A stretch of DNA of 64,000 bases from Flagellimonas aquimarina (GCF_003149745.1 NZ_QGEG01000001.1:434001-498000), one strand, 5' to 3'. Counted from the first letter of the stretch, positions 7,844 through 16,073 are shown. The notes: generated from the sequence alone by a model not told the origin. Translations and numbers: made by a program.

Positions 7844-7859
7844 TGCTCCCCCTCTTGGG
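7844..7859 (-). repeat. 16-bp copy of the tRNA-Asn 3' end (candidate attachment site)
   Basis: TGCTCCCCCTCTTGGG here is identical to 13416-13431, which is the T-stem 3' strand, acceptor strand and discriminator of tRNA-Asn read on the plus strand. The remainder of the tRNA is missing. Together with the adjoining terminator this looks like the displaced 3' end left by integration of an element into the tRNA gene. Confidence 0.6.
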
Positions 7860-7998
7860 GTGCTAACATTGATTTCAGCACAATCACATGAATTCTATTT
7901 CTTTAATATTTTATTTATAATACTTAACAGAAGAAATTAATCTAAAATGATAGAATTCACTTTAAAAAATATGGGATATAAAGTGGGATAAATATTAA

Positions 7999-8205
7999 AT
8001 ATCGGTTAACTTCCTTAAGCGCATTAAGTTCCTCTCGGAGTTCAGGACTATCAGGGAGATAAACAAACACCTCAGCATCCACGAAAAGAGCGTACAGCAA
8101 TATTTGAACTTAATGGTGCAGTTGGGGTTTGATGTTGAGGTCAGGATGGGCAAGTACCATTCCTATCGCATAACTAATACCAAGGAATACTTTTGGATAA
8201 CTTGA
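7999..8205 (+). pseudogene. Remnant of a small helix-turn-helix protein gene
   Basis: An open stretch of 68 codons follows a TAA at 7996-7998 and ends at TGA 8203. It has no ATG, GTG or TTG at its beginning. The translation contains LSIHEKSVQQYLNLMVQLGF and ends KYHSYRITNTKEYFW, the layout of the short Bacteroidota winged-helix proteins in which a DNA-binding HTH is followed by a Tyr-rich end. The missing start, the position beside the putative attachment site and the absence of a ribosome-binding site suggest a dead fragment. The family assignment is by resemblance only. Confidence 0.5.
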
Positions 8206-8239
8206 CAGAAGGCTTCATATGCGCCATTGTGTACCTAGA

Positions 8240-8851
8240 TTATCTGAAATCTATAAATTCTTTTCCTACAAGTTCTCCAAAAGAATATATGGGTTCCTCA
8301 TAATACTCCACTGGATGGCTAAACGGTTTGAAATGATGCCCAATGGCAAACCCAATCTTAACACTGAAATTCTCTTCTGAAGTTAAATAGACATTGTCAT
8401 ATTCGTCATCGGATTTTGGTATGAACAACATTACCTTTTTATTATCAATGGGCCTTTGAACCCACTCGTCTTTTTCTTTGGCAGTGGTCCAACCTCTTAT
8501 TGCAGGATCATAACCTATATCGTTGGGGTAGTGCAAATAGTTTACAAACACACAAAACGTAGCGAAATCAATGTCATATGGAAACGTAATAACAAACTCT
8601 TCTTCACCAAATGCAAATAGTCTAGGCAATGCCCTAAAACTTTCCTGGTTGTACATATTACAAAACTGCTCAATTGCTTTTTCTAAATCCCTTTTCTTTA
8701 CACTCCTGACACTTATAAGTTTATCATTAAAGACTTCGACTACAGGTAATAAATTTTGATTAGGTCTACTAGGTTTGCCAGAGGGAAGGCAAGACTGAAT
8801 TAAAAGAGCCACTGCTGCAACCGCAATAATTATTGTCAAGGTTCTGTTCAT
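8240..8851 (-). CDS. Lipoprotein of unknown function
   Basis: 203 aa from the ATG at 8851, chosen because it directly opens a lipoprotein signal peptide ending LLIQS-C. A longer reading from 8941 would put about 30 charged residues in front of it. The mature part is soluble and mixed alpha/beta, with an aromatic-rich segment around the FAFGEEEFVITFPYDIDF region. I do not recognise a family. It lies alone on the minus strand inside the candidate tRNA-bounded island. Confidence 0.7.
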   Translation of the reverse strand: MNRTLTIIIAVAAVALLIQSCLPSGKPSRPNQNLLPVVEVFNDKLISVRSVKKRDLEKAIEQFCNMYNQESFRALPRLFAFGEEEFVITFPYDIDFATFCVFVNYLHYPNDIGYDPAIRGWTTAKEKDEWVQRPIDNKKVMLFIPKSDDEYDNVYLTSEENFSVKIGFAIGHHFKPFSHPVEYYEEPIYSFGELVGKEFIDFR

Positions 8852-8961
8852 ATACACAATACTTAGATGAGATAAACTTATGAATTTACTTATTTCCATC
8901 CTACTAGAACTTTTTAGCGACCGCTTGAATTTTACCAGCAAGTAATATTTTGGAGTTACCT

Positions 8962-9055
8962 AATGGAAGATTATTGGGTGGTCTCAACGCGCGCGTAGTG
9001 GTTAGATTTTGAATTTTATATGAATATTCGGGTATCTGTCGCACATGTATCGGAT
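8962..9055 (+). repeat. Degenerate dispersed repeat, copy A
   Basis: The first 33 positions match 9925-9957 at 28 of 33 without gaps, ending in a CGCGCGC run that is striking in this AT-rich DNA. Weaker similarity (a shared GGGTATC block) continues after it. It lies upstream of the two small membrane protein genes, in the same orientation as copy B behind them. Confidence 0.55.
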
Positions 9056-9182
9056 TAGACTTCGTGACTATCTGTTCGCGCGCAGAGGACTTACCAAAAC
9101 TTAACCTTCCTATAGTCTCAAAAACGATGAAAAAAAAGATGACCAGGGTTTTACCAAATCTCTAATTGGTTAATTTAGGCTC

Positions 9183-9518
9183 ATGAAGGAAATGCCCGTA
9201 AATCAATTATCTTCTATTGAAGAAATAAATGCAGAAATACAAAAGGCTCAGAGCCAAATCCCAAATCTTCGGAAACAGATCCCTGTAGCAATTCCACTGA
9301 TTATAATGTTTTCATCTGTGCTACCTTTTCTGCACGGAAGATATGGAGCAAGGCCAATGATGGAGAGTATAGGTTATTGGAAAGGAGTTTTTTTTTGTAA
9401 ATCGATTTTATTGGCTGCATGGGTTTACAGTTACTACAGGGATAAAACCAGGTTAGAGAACAGGGTTGCGGATTTAAAGTTTAGAAGGGGAATTTTACAA
9501 AAAAGGTCAAATGGATAA
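9183..9518 (+). CDS. Small membrane protein of unknown function
   Basis: 111 aa. An N-terminal coiled-coil-like helix (about 8-35) is followed by a hydrophobic segment (about 38-52), a second one (about 68-85) and a basic helical C-terminus. No family recognised. It overlaps the next gene by 8 bp, so the two are translationally coupled. The pair is flanked by the two copies of a degenerate repeat, within the candidate island. Confidence 0.65.
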   Translation: MKEMPVNQLSSIEEINAEIQKAQSQIPNLRKQIPVAIPLIIMFSSVLPFLHGRYGARPMMESIGYWKGVFFCKSILLAAWVYSYYRDKTRLENRVADLKFRRGILQKRSNG

Positions 9519-9882
9519 GATTAACTTCAAACAAGTTCAATACTCTGTTCTTGGCGTCTTCTTGGTAATCATTGGAATTTTGATTTGGTATCTCAATACC
9601 GATTATTTTGTTAAAAAGGACTATTACCATTTCAAGGATGAAGGATTTAACTCAACCCTATTTAAAAAAGTCGAAATACATCCCACAAGAGGGAACAAGA
9701 TATTTTTAAACACTGGCATGGAGTTGGTTTTAGATAGAGGGCTGTTCGACAAACTTCAAGTAGGTGATTCGGTCGTAAAGATAGTAGGTAGTGACTCTAT
9801 CTATTTTTATACCAATCAAGGGTTGATAATCCATGACTATAATGAATTTAAAAGAAAGAAGTTTATGAAATCACTCAAGTGA
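9511..9882 (+). CDS. Single-pass membrane protein of unknown function
   Basis: 123 aa. One membrane segment (about residues 11-28) is followed by a soluble, beta-rich domain predicted to be periplasmic, of about 95 residues. It contains a VGDSVVKIVGSDSIYFY stretch that resembles small beta-barrel domains often seen in flavobacterial hypothetical proteins. The start overlaps the preceding gene. No function can be given. Confidence 0.65.
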   Translation: MDKINFKQVQYSVLGVFLVIIGILIWYLNTDYFVKKDYYHFKDEGFNSTLFKKVEIHPTRGNKIFLNTGMELVLDRGLFDKLQVGDSVVKIVGSDSIYFYTNQGLIIHDYNEFKRKKFMKSLK

Positions 9883-9924
9883 CATCTATTGTTCCGCCAA
9901 TCATAATTGTTTCCAAAGTAACAG

Positions 9925-9999
9925 AATGGAAGATAATTGGGGGATCTATACGCGCGCAAGTACTGCTTACTTTTTACAACTTCGTGGGTATCCGCCGCC
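9925..9999 (+). repeat. Degenerate dispersed repeat, copy B
   Basis: Partner of 8962-9055, same strand, with 28 of 33 identical bases over its start including the CGCGCGC run, then a shared GGGTATC block. The two copies bracket the gene pair 9183-9882. Confidence 0.55.
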
Positions 10000-10028
10000 G
10001 AGTTACATTGGTTGAGTTTCATTTAACA

Positions 10029-10472
10029 TCACATCTCGCCGGATCTGATTATTTTTATTATCCATTTTTCATCAATTAATTGAGAAGTGCCAGTAATTAC
10101 CGCCCCCTCAATTGGATAGTACAAATAGAAATTGAATTTTTTCAAATCACAGTCAAGACTATCAATTCTTATGTTTACCGTACTGCTTTCCTCATCAATA
10201 TTGCTTTTTAAAATCACTCTTTTGCCATTAATGGTCAAATCCATATCGGCTGATATAAAATCTGATTTGAGCAATTTTATAGGTAATCTCCCTTTAACCT
10301 CAGGGTGTAAAAAAAACTGGAATTTTTGATGTTTCAATATCGAACTTATTGCGCCGGACCTTTCCTCTTTTGAAAAGCAATCTTGATACACTGGTTCACG
10401 TATTTCAGTTTTTTCGACATTTGTCTTGCAGCATATTAGAAATAGGAAAAGTATTAATTTCAACTTATTCAT
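10029..10472 (-). CDS. Lipoprotein of unknown function
   Basis: 147 aa with a short lipoprotein signal (FLFLIC-C; either adjacent cysteine could be lipidated). The mature part has alternating beta-type segments and a GTSQLIDEKWIIKI end. No family recognised. It starts 8 bp after the stop of the HEXXH lipoprotein gene, so it is the second gene of a two-gene unit and may act with that protein. Confidence 0.65.
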   Translation of the reverse strand: MNKLKLILFLFLICCKTNVEKTEIREPVYQDCFSKEERSGAISSILKHQKFQFFLHPEVKGRLPIKLLKSDFISADMDLTINGKRVILKSNIDEESSTVNIRIDSLDCDLKKFNFYLYYPIEGAVITGTSQLIDEKWIIKIIRSGEM

Positions 10473-10480
10473 ATTCCAAT

Positions 10481-12139
10481 TTAATTATTAATCCTATCTA
10501 ATACTAATCTTGCAGTGTCTGGGCCAACATTGAAACCATAGACCTTAACTTCGAATATTCGTCCCTCTTCCCCTGGATAATCAAAACCTTGGGAATAATC
10601 CCCATAATGAACGTACTCATGTAAGATTGTGGTTCCTAAGAAAAATAAAAGCTCATCTTCAATGGGCTGATCAGTTGTTCCCTGTTCTAAATCGTTAACA
10701 TAATCTACATCTAAATATATCCTTTCAGGGGTATTATCATCAAAAAAACCAGCCGAATCTTCATCTGTAACACCCGGGACAAAATTATCTAATTGTGTTA
10801 TCTCTAAAATTGGCCCTTCCCCCCATTTCAAATCATTTTTGATATCTGTTATTGGTATGTTTGTCAATTCATGTATTGCATCAACAATTTTAGAGATACC
10901 AGCCACTTTTGGCATTTGGTTTTTAAGGTATTCAGTTAATTTAGGATATTGTTGTTCATAAAGAAGTACTTTATCAATTGGATATTTTATCAAAGGAAAA
11001 GGAACCACCACTTCGTTATTTGTAGTATAATTTCTTTCACTTACCAGAATAGAATTAAAACTAAAAAATTCCCCTTCCATTATCCCTTCAATTGCTCTTA
11101 GTACAAATCTTTTTCCTTCATCGTTGTCATTAGCATTTATAAAGTTCAATATTTGTTGGCACATACTACTATTTGAAGATAAAAACGAAAGTTGGTATGT
11201 ATTCAATATATTATCCAGCTTTGTATTTAGAATTCCTGCGTAAAGACTGGGAGTTGTATTTACCGGAACCCCACCTGGCTGAATTACATCACAACCTATA
11301 CAATCATCGACTATCCTCTTCTGGGATGCACCTGAGCCATTGTCATAAACATGGACAATAATGCATTCCCCTGGATGTTGACAAGTACTTGCCGATGTGT
11401 AGCGATAAATACCGTCTTGAGGTGTAATATGATAAATTCTCGTACCCGACCAGCCTGTATATGGGTCCCATGGCGGATTGTTTGAACCTCCAACACCACC
11501 TCCAACACCACCTGAGCCATTTGAACCGCTATCGATTATAAGTTCATCACATAGTATTGGGTCGCCATATTCATCGTGTCCCGTGCAGTTATTTTTGGCA
11601 TAAGTCCCATTAGGGAAAAAATATTCAAATGGATGGATGTTCAAGGTTCCGGAAAAGTTGGCAAAATCGATACCTGTAGAATTTGGATCTTGCAAGAAAG
11701 TATCCAATGTTTCTGGTTCGCTGGTATAACTTATAACATACGGTTCTTTAGGAGTTTCGTCAGCAGAGATGGGGACTATCAGATTGTAAAAAGTAAAGGG
11801 TGGGGCCTCAGTGGACAGAAATTGAAATGAATAATTCTTATTGCCGAGCGTATCCACAATCATCAAGATTTCATCTTGGTTTATAACTACCTGACCATTT
11901 TTATTTGATAGACCGCTTTCAAAAAAAATTGACCCGCCTGATTTTGTGGCTAAAAAATTGTGAACCTTGGGAATATCTCTCAAAGTTACCATTGAGTGAG
12001 AATAGGGATTGCTGGATAAATATTCCACGTTTGAAATTTCCTTGACTTGGCCGTCATTTAAAGTTGACTCATCGTCACAACTGAACAAAAAAAAGCTTAT
12101 TAGAATCCATGCACAAATCGATATTTTACGAAGTATCAT
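10481..12139 (-). CDS. Large lipoprotein with a C-terminal HEXXH metalloprotease-like motif
   Basis: 552 aa. The signal peptide ends LFS-C. A beta-rich N-terminal half is followed by a glycine/serine linker (about residues 205-220), then a WDPYTGW segment. Near the C-terminus is LHEYVH, a zinc-protease HEXXH motif, followed 16-20 residues later by a GRIFE glutamate that could be the third ligand as in gluzincins. A surface-exposed protease, or a toxin-like protein with its small lipoprotein partner (10029-10472), are both possible. I do not recognise the whole-protein family. It lies inside the candidate island. Confidence 0.65.
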   Translation of the reverse strand: MILRKISICAWILISFFLFSCDDESTLNDGQVKEISNVEYLSSNPYSHSMVTLRDIPKVHNFLATKSGGSIFFESGLSNKNGQVVINQDEILMIVDTLGNKNYSFQFLSTEAPPFTFYNLIVPISADETPKEPYVISYTSEPETLDTFLQDPNSTGIDFANFSGTLNIHPFEYFFPNGTYAKNNCTGHDEYGDPILCDELIIDSGSNGSGGVGGGVGGSNNPPWDPYTGWSGTRIYHITPQDGIYRYTSASTCQHPGECIIVHVYDNGSGASQKRIVDDCIGCDVIQPGGVPVNTTPSLYAGILNTKLDNILNTYQLSFLSSNSSMCQQILNFINANDNDEGKRFVLRAIEGIMEGEFFSFNSILVSERNYTTNNEVVVPFPLIKYPIDKVLLYEQQYPKLTEYLKNQMPKVAGISKIVDAIHELTNIPITDIKNDLKWGEGPILEITQLDNFVPGVTDEDSAGFFDDNTPERIYLDVDYVNDLEQGTTDQPIEDELLFFLGTTILHEYVHYGDYSQGFDYPGEEGRIFEVKVYGFNVGPDTARLVLDRINN

Positions 12140-12445
12140 AATTTATGTTATAAGGTTTAATTTGCATTAAAAGTAAGATAATTCTATCAAATCGAATCGT
12201 TATGAGTGAACGCTTAAAATTGATTCTTGCTTTTTGCGCATAGCCAAATAATTGAAACTAAAAGTTTGCTGCTAAGCACACTGGTTGAGAATAACATTTT
12301 AGGATGGAATAATTGAAAAAGGTTGAATGAAAACCTAGAGTTATTGGAATTTGAGCCAATTGGAAAACATAACCAGTTCATCAAAACAGTTTCAGAAAAG
12401 ATAAAAAAATGGTGATTATTGGGACAATTAAAAATAAAAAACGAC
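12140..12445. other. Non-coding stretch with a possible gene remnant
   Basis: There is no intact gene here. A 32-codon open run (12317-12415, plus strand) ends in a plausible protein tail (SEKIKKW then TGA) but has no start and stops lie just upstream. It may be the end of an eroded gene; evidence is thin. Confidence 0.35.
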
Positions 12446-12585
12446 ACTACAACAACGTGTATAATTCATTGCTAGTACTAGCTTACTTACGAAAATCCTC
12501 GCGCATTTTCTATTCGGTTTGTATTTGCTAATTTAGTTGCTAAAACACGCGACGAAATCATACATAAGACCATTGTGCAACATTA
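12446..12585 (+). repeat. Intergenic repeat-like element (MITE-like candidate)
   Basis: About 140 bp with a perfect 12-bp palindrome GCTAGTACTAGC at 12471-12482, then blocks rich in CGCG (CTCGCGCATTTT, ACACGCGACGAAATC) and an end in CATTGTGCAACATT. The text resembles a short non-coding repeat I associate with flavobacterial intergenic regions. Only one copy occurs in this window, so its repeat nature is an inference. Confidence 0.45.
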
Positions 12586-12635
12586 AATGAGCGAAAAAGA
12601 AATAATATGGAAATATCAGTTGAAAAAAATTAAAT

Positions 12636-13244
12636 GTGAATAAAGCAAATTCTTTTACTAAAGTAATGGCCGCTAAAACGGATATAGAACTACTTGAATA
12701 TGTTGAAAAAAAATCAAGATTTCAAGAACGTGCGGTGCTTGCTGCTAGTTGGGAACTCGAGAAAAGAGGAAGGACAACGGAGGATGTCAAAAAACTAATC
12801 GTTGAACTGGAAAAGAAAGAGTCATTTGCAGAGAGCGAGTCAATTGTAAAACCGAAACCCTCCAATGTTACAGAAGATCCGAATGCACCATTACTTTACA
12901 GCCCAAAATTCATTTTGGTCTATGGGGCACTTTTCTCAGTCCTTTTTGGAGGCATATTAATGGCTGTAAACTTTGCTAGGTTAGGAAAGCAGAAGTTAGC
13001 ATGGATGGTTGCTCTTTCTGCCCTATTATATTCAGTTCTGCAAGGAACTCTATTAAACTCAATAGATCAGGACATGCTTACAGTACCGCTCACAATATTG
13101 GGTGTTTATCTTCTTGAGCAACTAATTTGGAAACCTAATGTCTCACCTGATTTAAAATATCGTAAACGAAAAATATGGATTCCTCTTCTCATTGCAATCG
13201 GAATATGGGGACCTATATTTTATCTAATTATAACCGGAGGGTAA
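12636..13244 (+). CDS. Membrane protein of unknown function
   Basis: 202 aa from a GTG at 12636; an ATG at 12666 (MAAKT) is an alternative start. A soluble helical N-terminus (about 1-75, with a Lys/Glu-rich helix) is followed by four hydrophobic segments (about 88-107, 115-130, 140-155, 178-198). The N-terminal part resembles the short helical modules common in flavobacterial DUF-type membrane proteins, but I cannot name a family. It is the last gene before the intact tRNA-Asn. Confidence 0.65.
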   Translation: MNKANSFTKVMAAKTDIELLEYVEKKSRFQERAVLAASWELEKRGRTTEDVKKLIVELEKKESFAESESIVKPKPSNVTEDPNAPLLYSPKFILVYGALFSVLFGGILMAVNFARLGKQKLAWMVALSALLYSVLQGTLLNSIDQDMLTVPLTILGVYLLEQLIWKPNVSPDLKYRKRKIWIPLLIAIGIWGPIFYLIITGG

Positions 13245-13377
13245 CCGTTCGTGACAAAAATATCAGAACTACACAGAAAGTATGAATGGAATGATAACCG
13301 AAAGTCTGGAAGGGAATGTCATTTGTTAACTTTTTAAGTTTTGGAATATAATCTAGGATAAAAACCTTCTATAAATC

Positions 13378-13408
13378 AAAAAACCCAGCAAGAATAGTAC
13401 TTACTGGG
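13378..13408 (-). terminator. Terminator of tRNA-Asn
   Basis: A 9-bp stem (CCCAGTAAG with CTTGCTGGG, one G-U pair) is followed by six Ts on the minus strand, 9 bases beyond the tRNA 3' end. Confidence 0.8.
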
Positions 13409-13417
13409 CTGTCACTG

Positions 13418-13491
13418 CTCCCCCTCTTGGGCTCGAACCAAGGACCCTCTGATTAACAGTCAGATGCTCTAACCAACTGAGCTAAGGAGGA
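13418..13491 (-). tRNA. tRNA-Asn (anticodon GTT)
   Basis: The 74-nt cloverleaf is complete. The acceptor stem TCCTCCT pairs with AGGGGGA (one G-T pair), the D-arm has TAGCTCAGTTGGTTAGAGC, the anticodon stem TCTGA/TCAGA holds loop CTGTTAA, and the T-arm is CTTGG-TTCGAGC-CCAAG. The discriminator base is G and CCA is not encoded. Its last 16 bases recur at 7844-7859. Confidence 0.96.
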
Positions 13492-13560
13492 ATATTTTAT
13501 CCTAAGCGGGTGCAAATATAGGAGTTTCTTTAAAATGCAACAAGCAAAAAAAGTGGTTTT

Positions 13561-14922
13561 CTATTTAAAAAGCCATTTATACAAATCGTTGCCATTTGCA
13601 AACAGCAATAATCCTATTAAAAGAAAGAAACCAACCATTTGTGCATACTCCAAAAATTTATCGCTGGGTTTTTTTCCCGTTACCATTTCATATAGCAAAA
13701 ACGTTACATGACCACCATCTAAAGCTGGTATTGGCAATATGTTCATAAAAGCTAGAATAATGGATATCAATGCAGTGGTGGACCAAAATGCAGCCCAGTC
13801 CCAGGTATCTGGAAACATACTACCGATAGCGGCAAAACCGCCAACACCTTTATACGCACCAGTTGAAGGGTTGAATATTTTTTTAAGCTGCTTTACGTAA
13901 CTAGATAAGGTGGTTACCCCTTTATCTATTCCAGCTGGTATTGCTTCAAGAAAAGTGTATTTCTGGGTCTGAATCTTAAAGTAGCCCCTGTCCTCTAGGT
14001 CCTTCATAGTAAACCCTCCAATCTCTATGCCCAGCTTTGCATCATCATTTACACTGGCCGTTAAATCAGCCTGTGTTCCATCTGCCCTATTTACTTTTAT
14101 ATTGATGTTCTTACCCCTGTTCTCCTCTAAAAGGGCCATTACTTGATCTCTATAAATAGCTTCAGAACCATTAATGGACAAAAACTCGTCCTTAGTTTTA
14201 AACCCTGCATCCGTGTTGTGTGAACCTTTAGATACTTTATTCACTACAAAGGGTGCTCTAAGGCTTAGAAACCTTACTTTCTCTTCATCTTCCAACAAGG
14301 TGGAAATAAAATCTACTGGGATTTCTTTTTCGATTTGCTGCCCATCTCTATCTATGGTAATGGTATTGCCATTTATCAGTTCAATAAAAACGCTGTTGAA
14401 GGTCTTTAGTTTTTCCCCATCTACTGCAATGATTTTATCTCCGGTCTGTATGCCAACCTTGTCCCCTATTTCTTTTTCTACCACCCATACACCATCTCGT
14501 AGGCTTTCCATAGGAATGTATTGATCACCATAAGAATAGGCCATTCCAATATAGATGATAACAGCTAGAATAAAATTGACCGTTACACCACCAAGCATAA
14601 TTATAAGACGTTGCCAAGCTGGTTTACTGCGAAACTCCCATGGTTTTGGCTCTTCTTTCATGGCTTCTGTATCCATGCTCTCATCAATCATACCGGCAAT
14701 TTTCACATACCCTCCTAAGGGCAACCAACCTATTCCGTATACGGTTTCACCAATCTTTTTCTTAAAAAGGGAATATTTTACATCAAAAAAGAGATAGAAT
14801 TTTTCCACCCTTGTCTTAAATATTTTAGCGGGAATAAAATGTCCCAACTCATGAAGAACAATGAGCAAGGAAAGACTAAGAAAGAATTGTATTACTTGTA
14901 TTACTACAGGATTCATCAGCAT
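13561..14922 (-). CDS. rseP: RseP-type site-2 zinc metalloprotease (M50)
   Basis: 453 aa. The first membrane helix carries HELGH (His24, Glu25, His28). Two PDZ-like domains lie at about 125-215 and 220-300, and the last membrane helices carry NILPIPALDGGH, which supplies the third zinc ligand (Asp). Family members cut transmembrane anti-sigma factors or leftover signal peptides inside the membrane. Two ECF sigma systems occur in this window, but no direct link can be shown. Start: the ATG at 14922 or the one two codons later (14916). Confidence 0.92.
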   Translation of the reverse strand: MLMNPVVIQVIQFFLSLSLLIVLHELGHFIPAKIFKTRVEKFYLFFDVKYSLFKKKIGETVYGIGWLPLGGYVKIAGMIDESMDTEAMKEEPKPWEFRSKPAWQRLIIMLGGVTVNFILAVIIYIGMAYSYGDQYIPMESLRDGVWVVEKEIGDKVGIQTGDKIIAVDGEKLKTFNSVFIELINGNTITIDRDGQQIEKEIPVDFISTLLEDEEKVRFLSLRAPFVVNKVSKGSHNTDAGFKTKDEFLSINGSEAIYRDQVMALLEENRGKNINIKVNRADGTQADLTASVNDDAKLGIEIGGFTMKDLEDRGYFKIQTQKYTFLEAIPAGIDKGVTTLSSYVKQLKKIFNPSTGAYKGVGGFAAIGSMFPDTWDWAAFWSTTALISIILAFMNILPIPALDGGHVTFLLYEMVTGKKPSDKFLEYAQMVGFFLLIGLLLFANGNDLYKWLFK

Positions 14923-15055
14923 TTATCTATTAAAACGCACAAAAGTAAACTTTTAGCCAGTGATAAAAAAACGGCAAAACCTAGCACCACTTTGTTTTAA
15001 GAAAGTTTTAGCACCAAAACTTATGTTTTATCTTGAAGAATCCTTTGGTCAGCCG

Positions 15056-15063
15056 TAATTTTG
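15056..15063 (+). promoter_or_regulatory. -7 box of the SCO1 gene
   Basis: TAATTTTG is a perfect TAnnTTTG element. Only six bases separate it from the ATG at 15070, so the transcript would have almost no leader. The upstream TTG at 15061 falls inside the box and cannot be the start if this promoter is used. Confidence 0.5.
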
Positions 15064-15069
15064 CAACGG

Positions 15070-15744
15070 ATGAGGTCATTTTTTTCTAAATACAAATTCT
15101 TTGGAATAACGCTTTTAGCACTCTCTGTGGTAATTATCTATTTGTTTTACAATGCCTTACAGCCAAAAAAAATGCTTCCGGTTTTTCAACCCTCCATGGT
15201 GAGCCAAGAGTTGGTGGACAGTACTTTACATTACAAAAGGAAATATCATACCATTTCAGATTTTGAATTGATCAATCAAAATGGGAAAAAGATCACCCAG
15301 CAAGATTATGAAGACAAAATCTATGTGGCCGATTTCTTTTTTACCACCTGCCCCACAATTTGTCCCATCATGACCAAGAACATGGCAGAAATCCAAAGTT
15401 CCATTTTGGATGACCAAGATGTTTTGTTGCTTTCCCATTCGGTGACACCGGTTATTGACTCTGTGCCCCAACTAAAAAAATATGCTTTAGAGAAAGGGGT
15501 TATAGACAGCAAATGGAACCTTGTTACCGGAGATAAAAAACAGATTTACCAGCTTGCCAGAAAGTCCTATTTGGCGGTAAAAAATGATGGCGACGGTGGT
15601 CCATATGATATGATCCATACCGAAAATTTTATTCTTGTGGACAAGGAAAGAAGGATTCGCGGATTCTACGACGGCACCAATAAAGAAGAAATACAAAAAC
15701 TGCTCACAGATTTGGAAATCTTAAAAAACAGCTATACCGAATAG
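15070..15744 (+). CDS. SCO1/SenC family copper chaperone
   Basis: 224 aa. An N-terminal membrane anchor (about 11-30) is followed by a thioredoxin-like domain facing the periplasm. It keeps the SCO copper site: CPTIC (Cys94, Cys98) and a distal histidine in MIHTENF (His183). SCO proteins deliver copper to the CuA site of cytochrome oxidase or act as thiol reductases on it. No oxidase gene is adjacent here. The ATG at 15070 is preferred because a near-perfect -7 box lies just in front. Confidence 0.92.
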   Translation: MRSFFSKYKFFGITLLALSVVIIYLFYNALQPKKMLPVFQPSMVSQELVDSTLHYKRKYHTISDFELINQNGKKITQQDYEDKIYVADFFFTTCPTICPIMTKNMAEIQSSILDDQDVLLLSHSVTPVIDSVPQLKKYALEKGVIDSKWNLVTGDKKQIYQLARKSYLAVKNDGDGGPYDMIHTENFILVDKERRIRGFYDGTNKEEIQKLLTDLEILKNSYTE

Positions 15745-15793
15745 CCTTTTAAGCTTTATAAAAATTTAAGAATCTTTTGTTCCCATTTTTACT

Positions 15794-15801
15794 TACTTTT
15801 G
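15794..15801 (+). promoter_or_regulatory. -7 box of the feoAB operon
   Basis: TACTTTTG fits TAnnTTTG exactly and lies 29 bases before the GTG start of feoA. No convincing Fur or DtxR operator was visible around it. Confidence 0.5.
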
Positions 15802-15830
15802 CTTACTTAAAATCAATCTAAATAAGTTAA

Positions 15831-16073
15831 GTGGCGACTGTTGCAGATTTAGAACACGGACAAAAAGGAATCATAAAGGAATTTTCAGATATTGTTCTTC
15901 CCATAAAACTTATGGAACTAGGGTGTTTGCCAGGAAATAGCGTAGAATTGGTTCAAATTGCACCGCTGAAAGACCCTATTTATATCAACGTAAATGGAAG
16001 TCACATTGCCATTAGGCGTTCCCTTGCCAGACAGATTGAGCTGGACATTTTAGAAGACCCCAAAGCTATATGA
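15831..16073 (+). CDS. feoA: FeoA ferrous iron transport protein
   Basis: 80 aa from a GTG start, a single SH3-like FeoA domain with the usual IKLMELGCLPGNSVELV core and the INVNGSHIAIRRSLA segment. FeoA binds and modulates the cytoplasmic G-domain of FeoB. Its stop overlaps the feoB start by 4 bp (ATGA), so the two are coupled. Confidence 0.93.
   Translation: MATVADLEHGQKGIIKEFSDIVLPIKLMELGCLPGNSVELVQIAPLKDPIYINVNGSHIAIRRSLARQIELDILEDPKAI

Noticed and set aside
9916..9929. GTAAC-AGAA-TGGAA as a further Crp/Fnr operator
   Set aside because: Only one half-site matches, no -7 box at the required spacing and no sulfur gene nearby.
12317..12415. Short open run that might be the end of a decayed gene
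   Set aside because: Only 32 codons, no start and no recognisable motif; kept only as a note in the intergenic entry.
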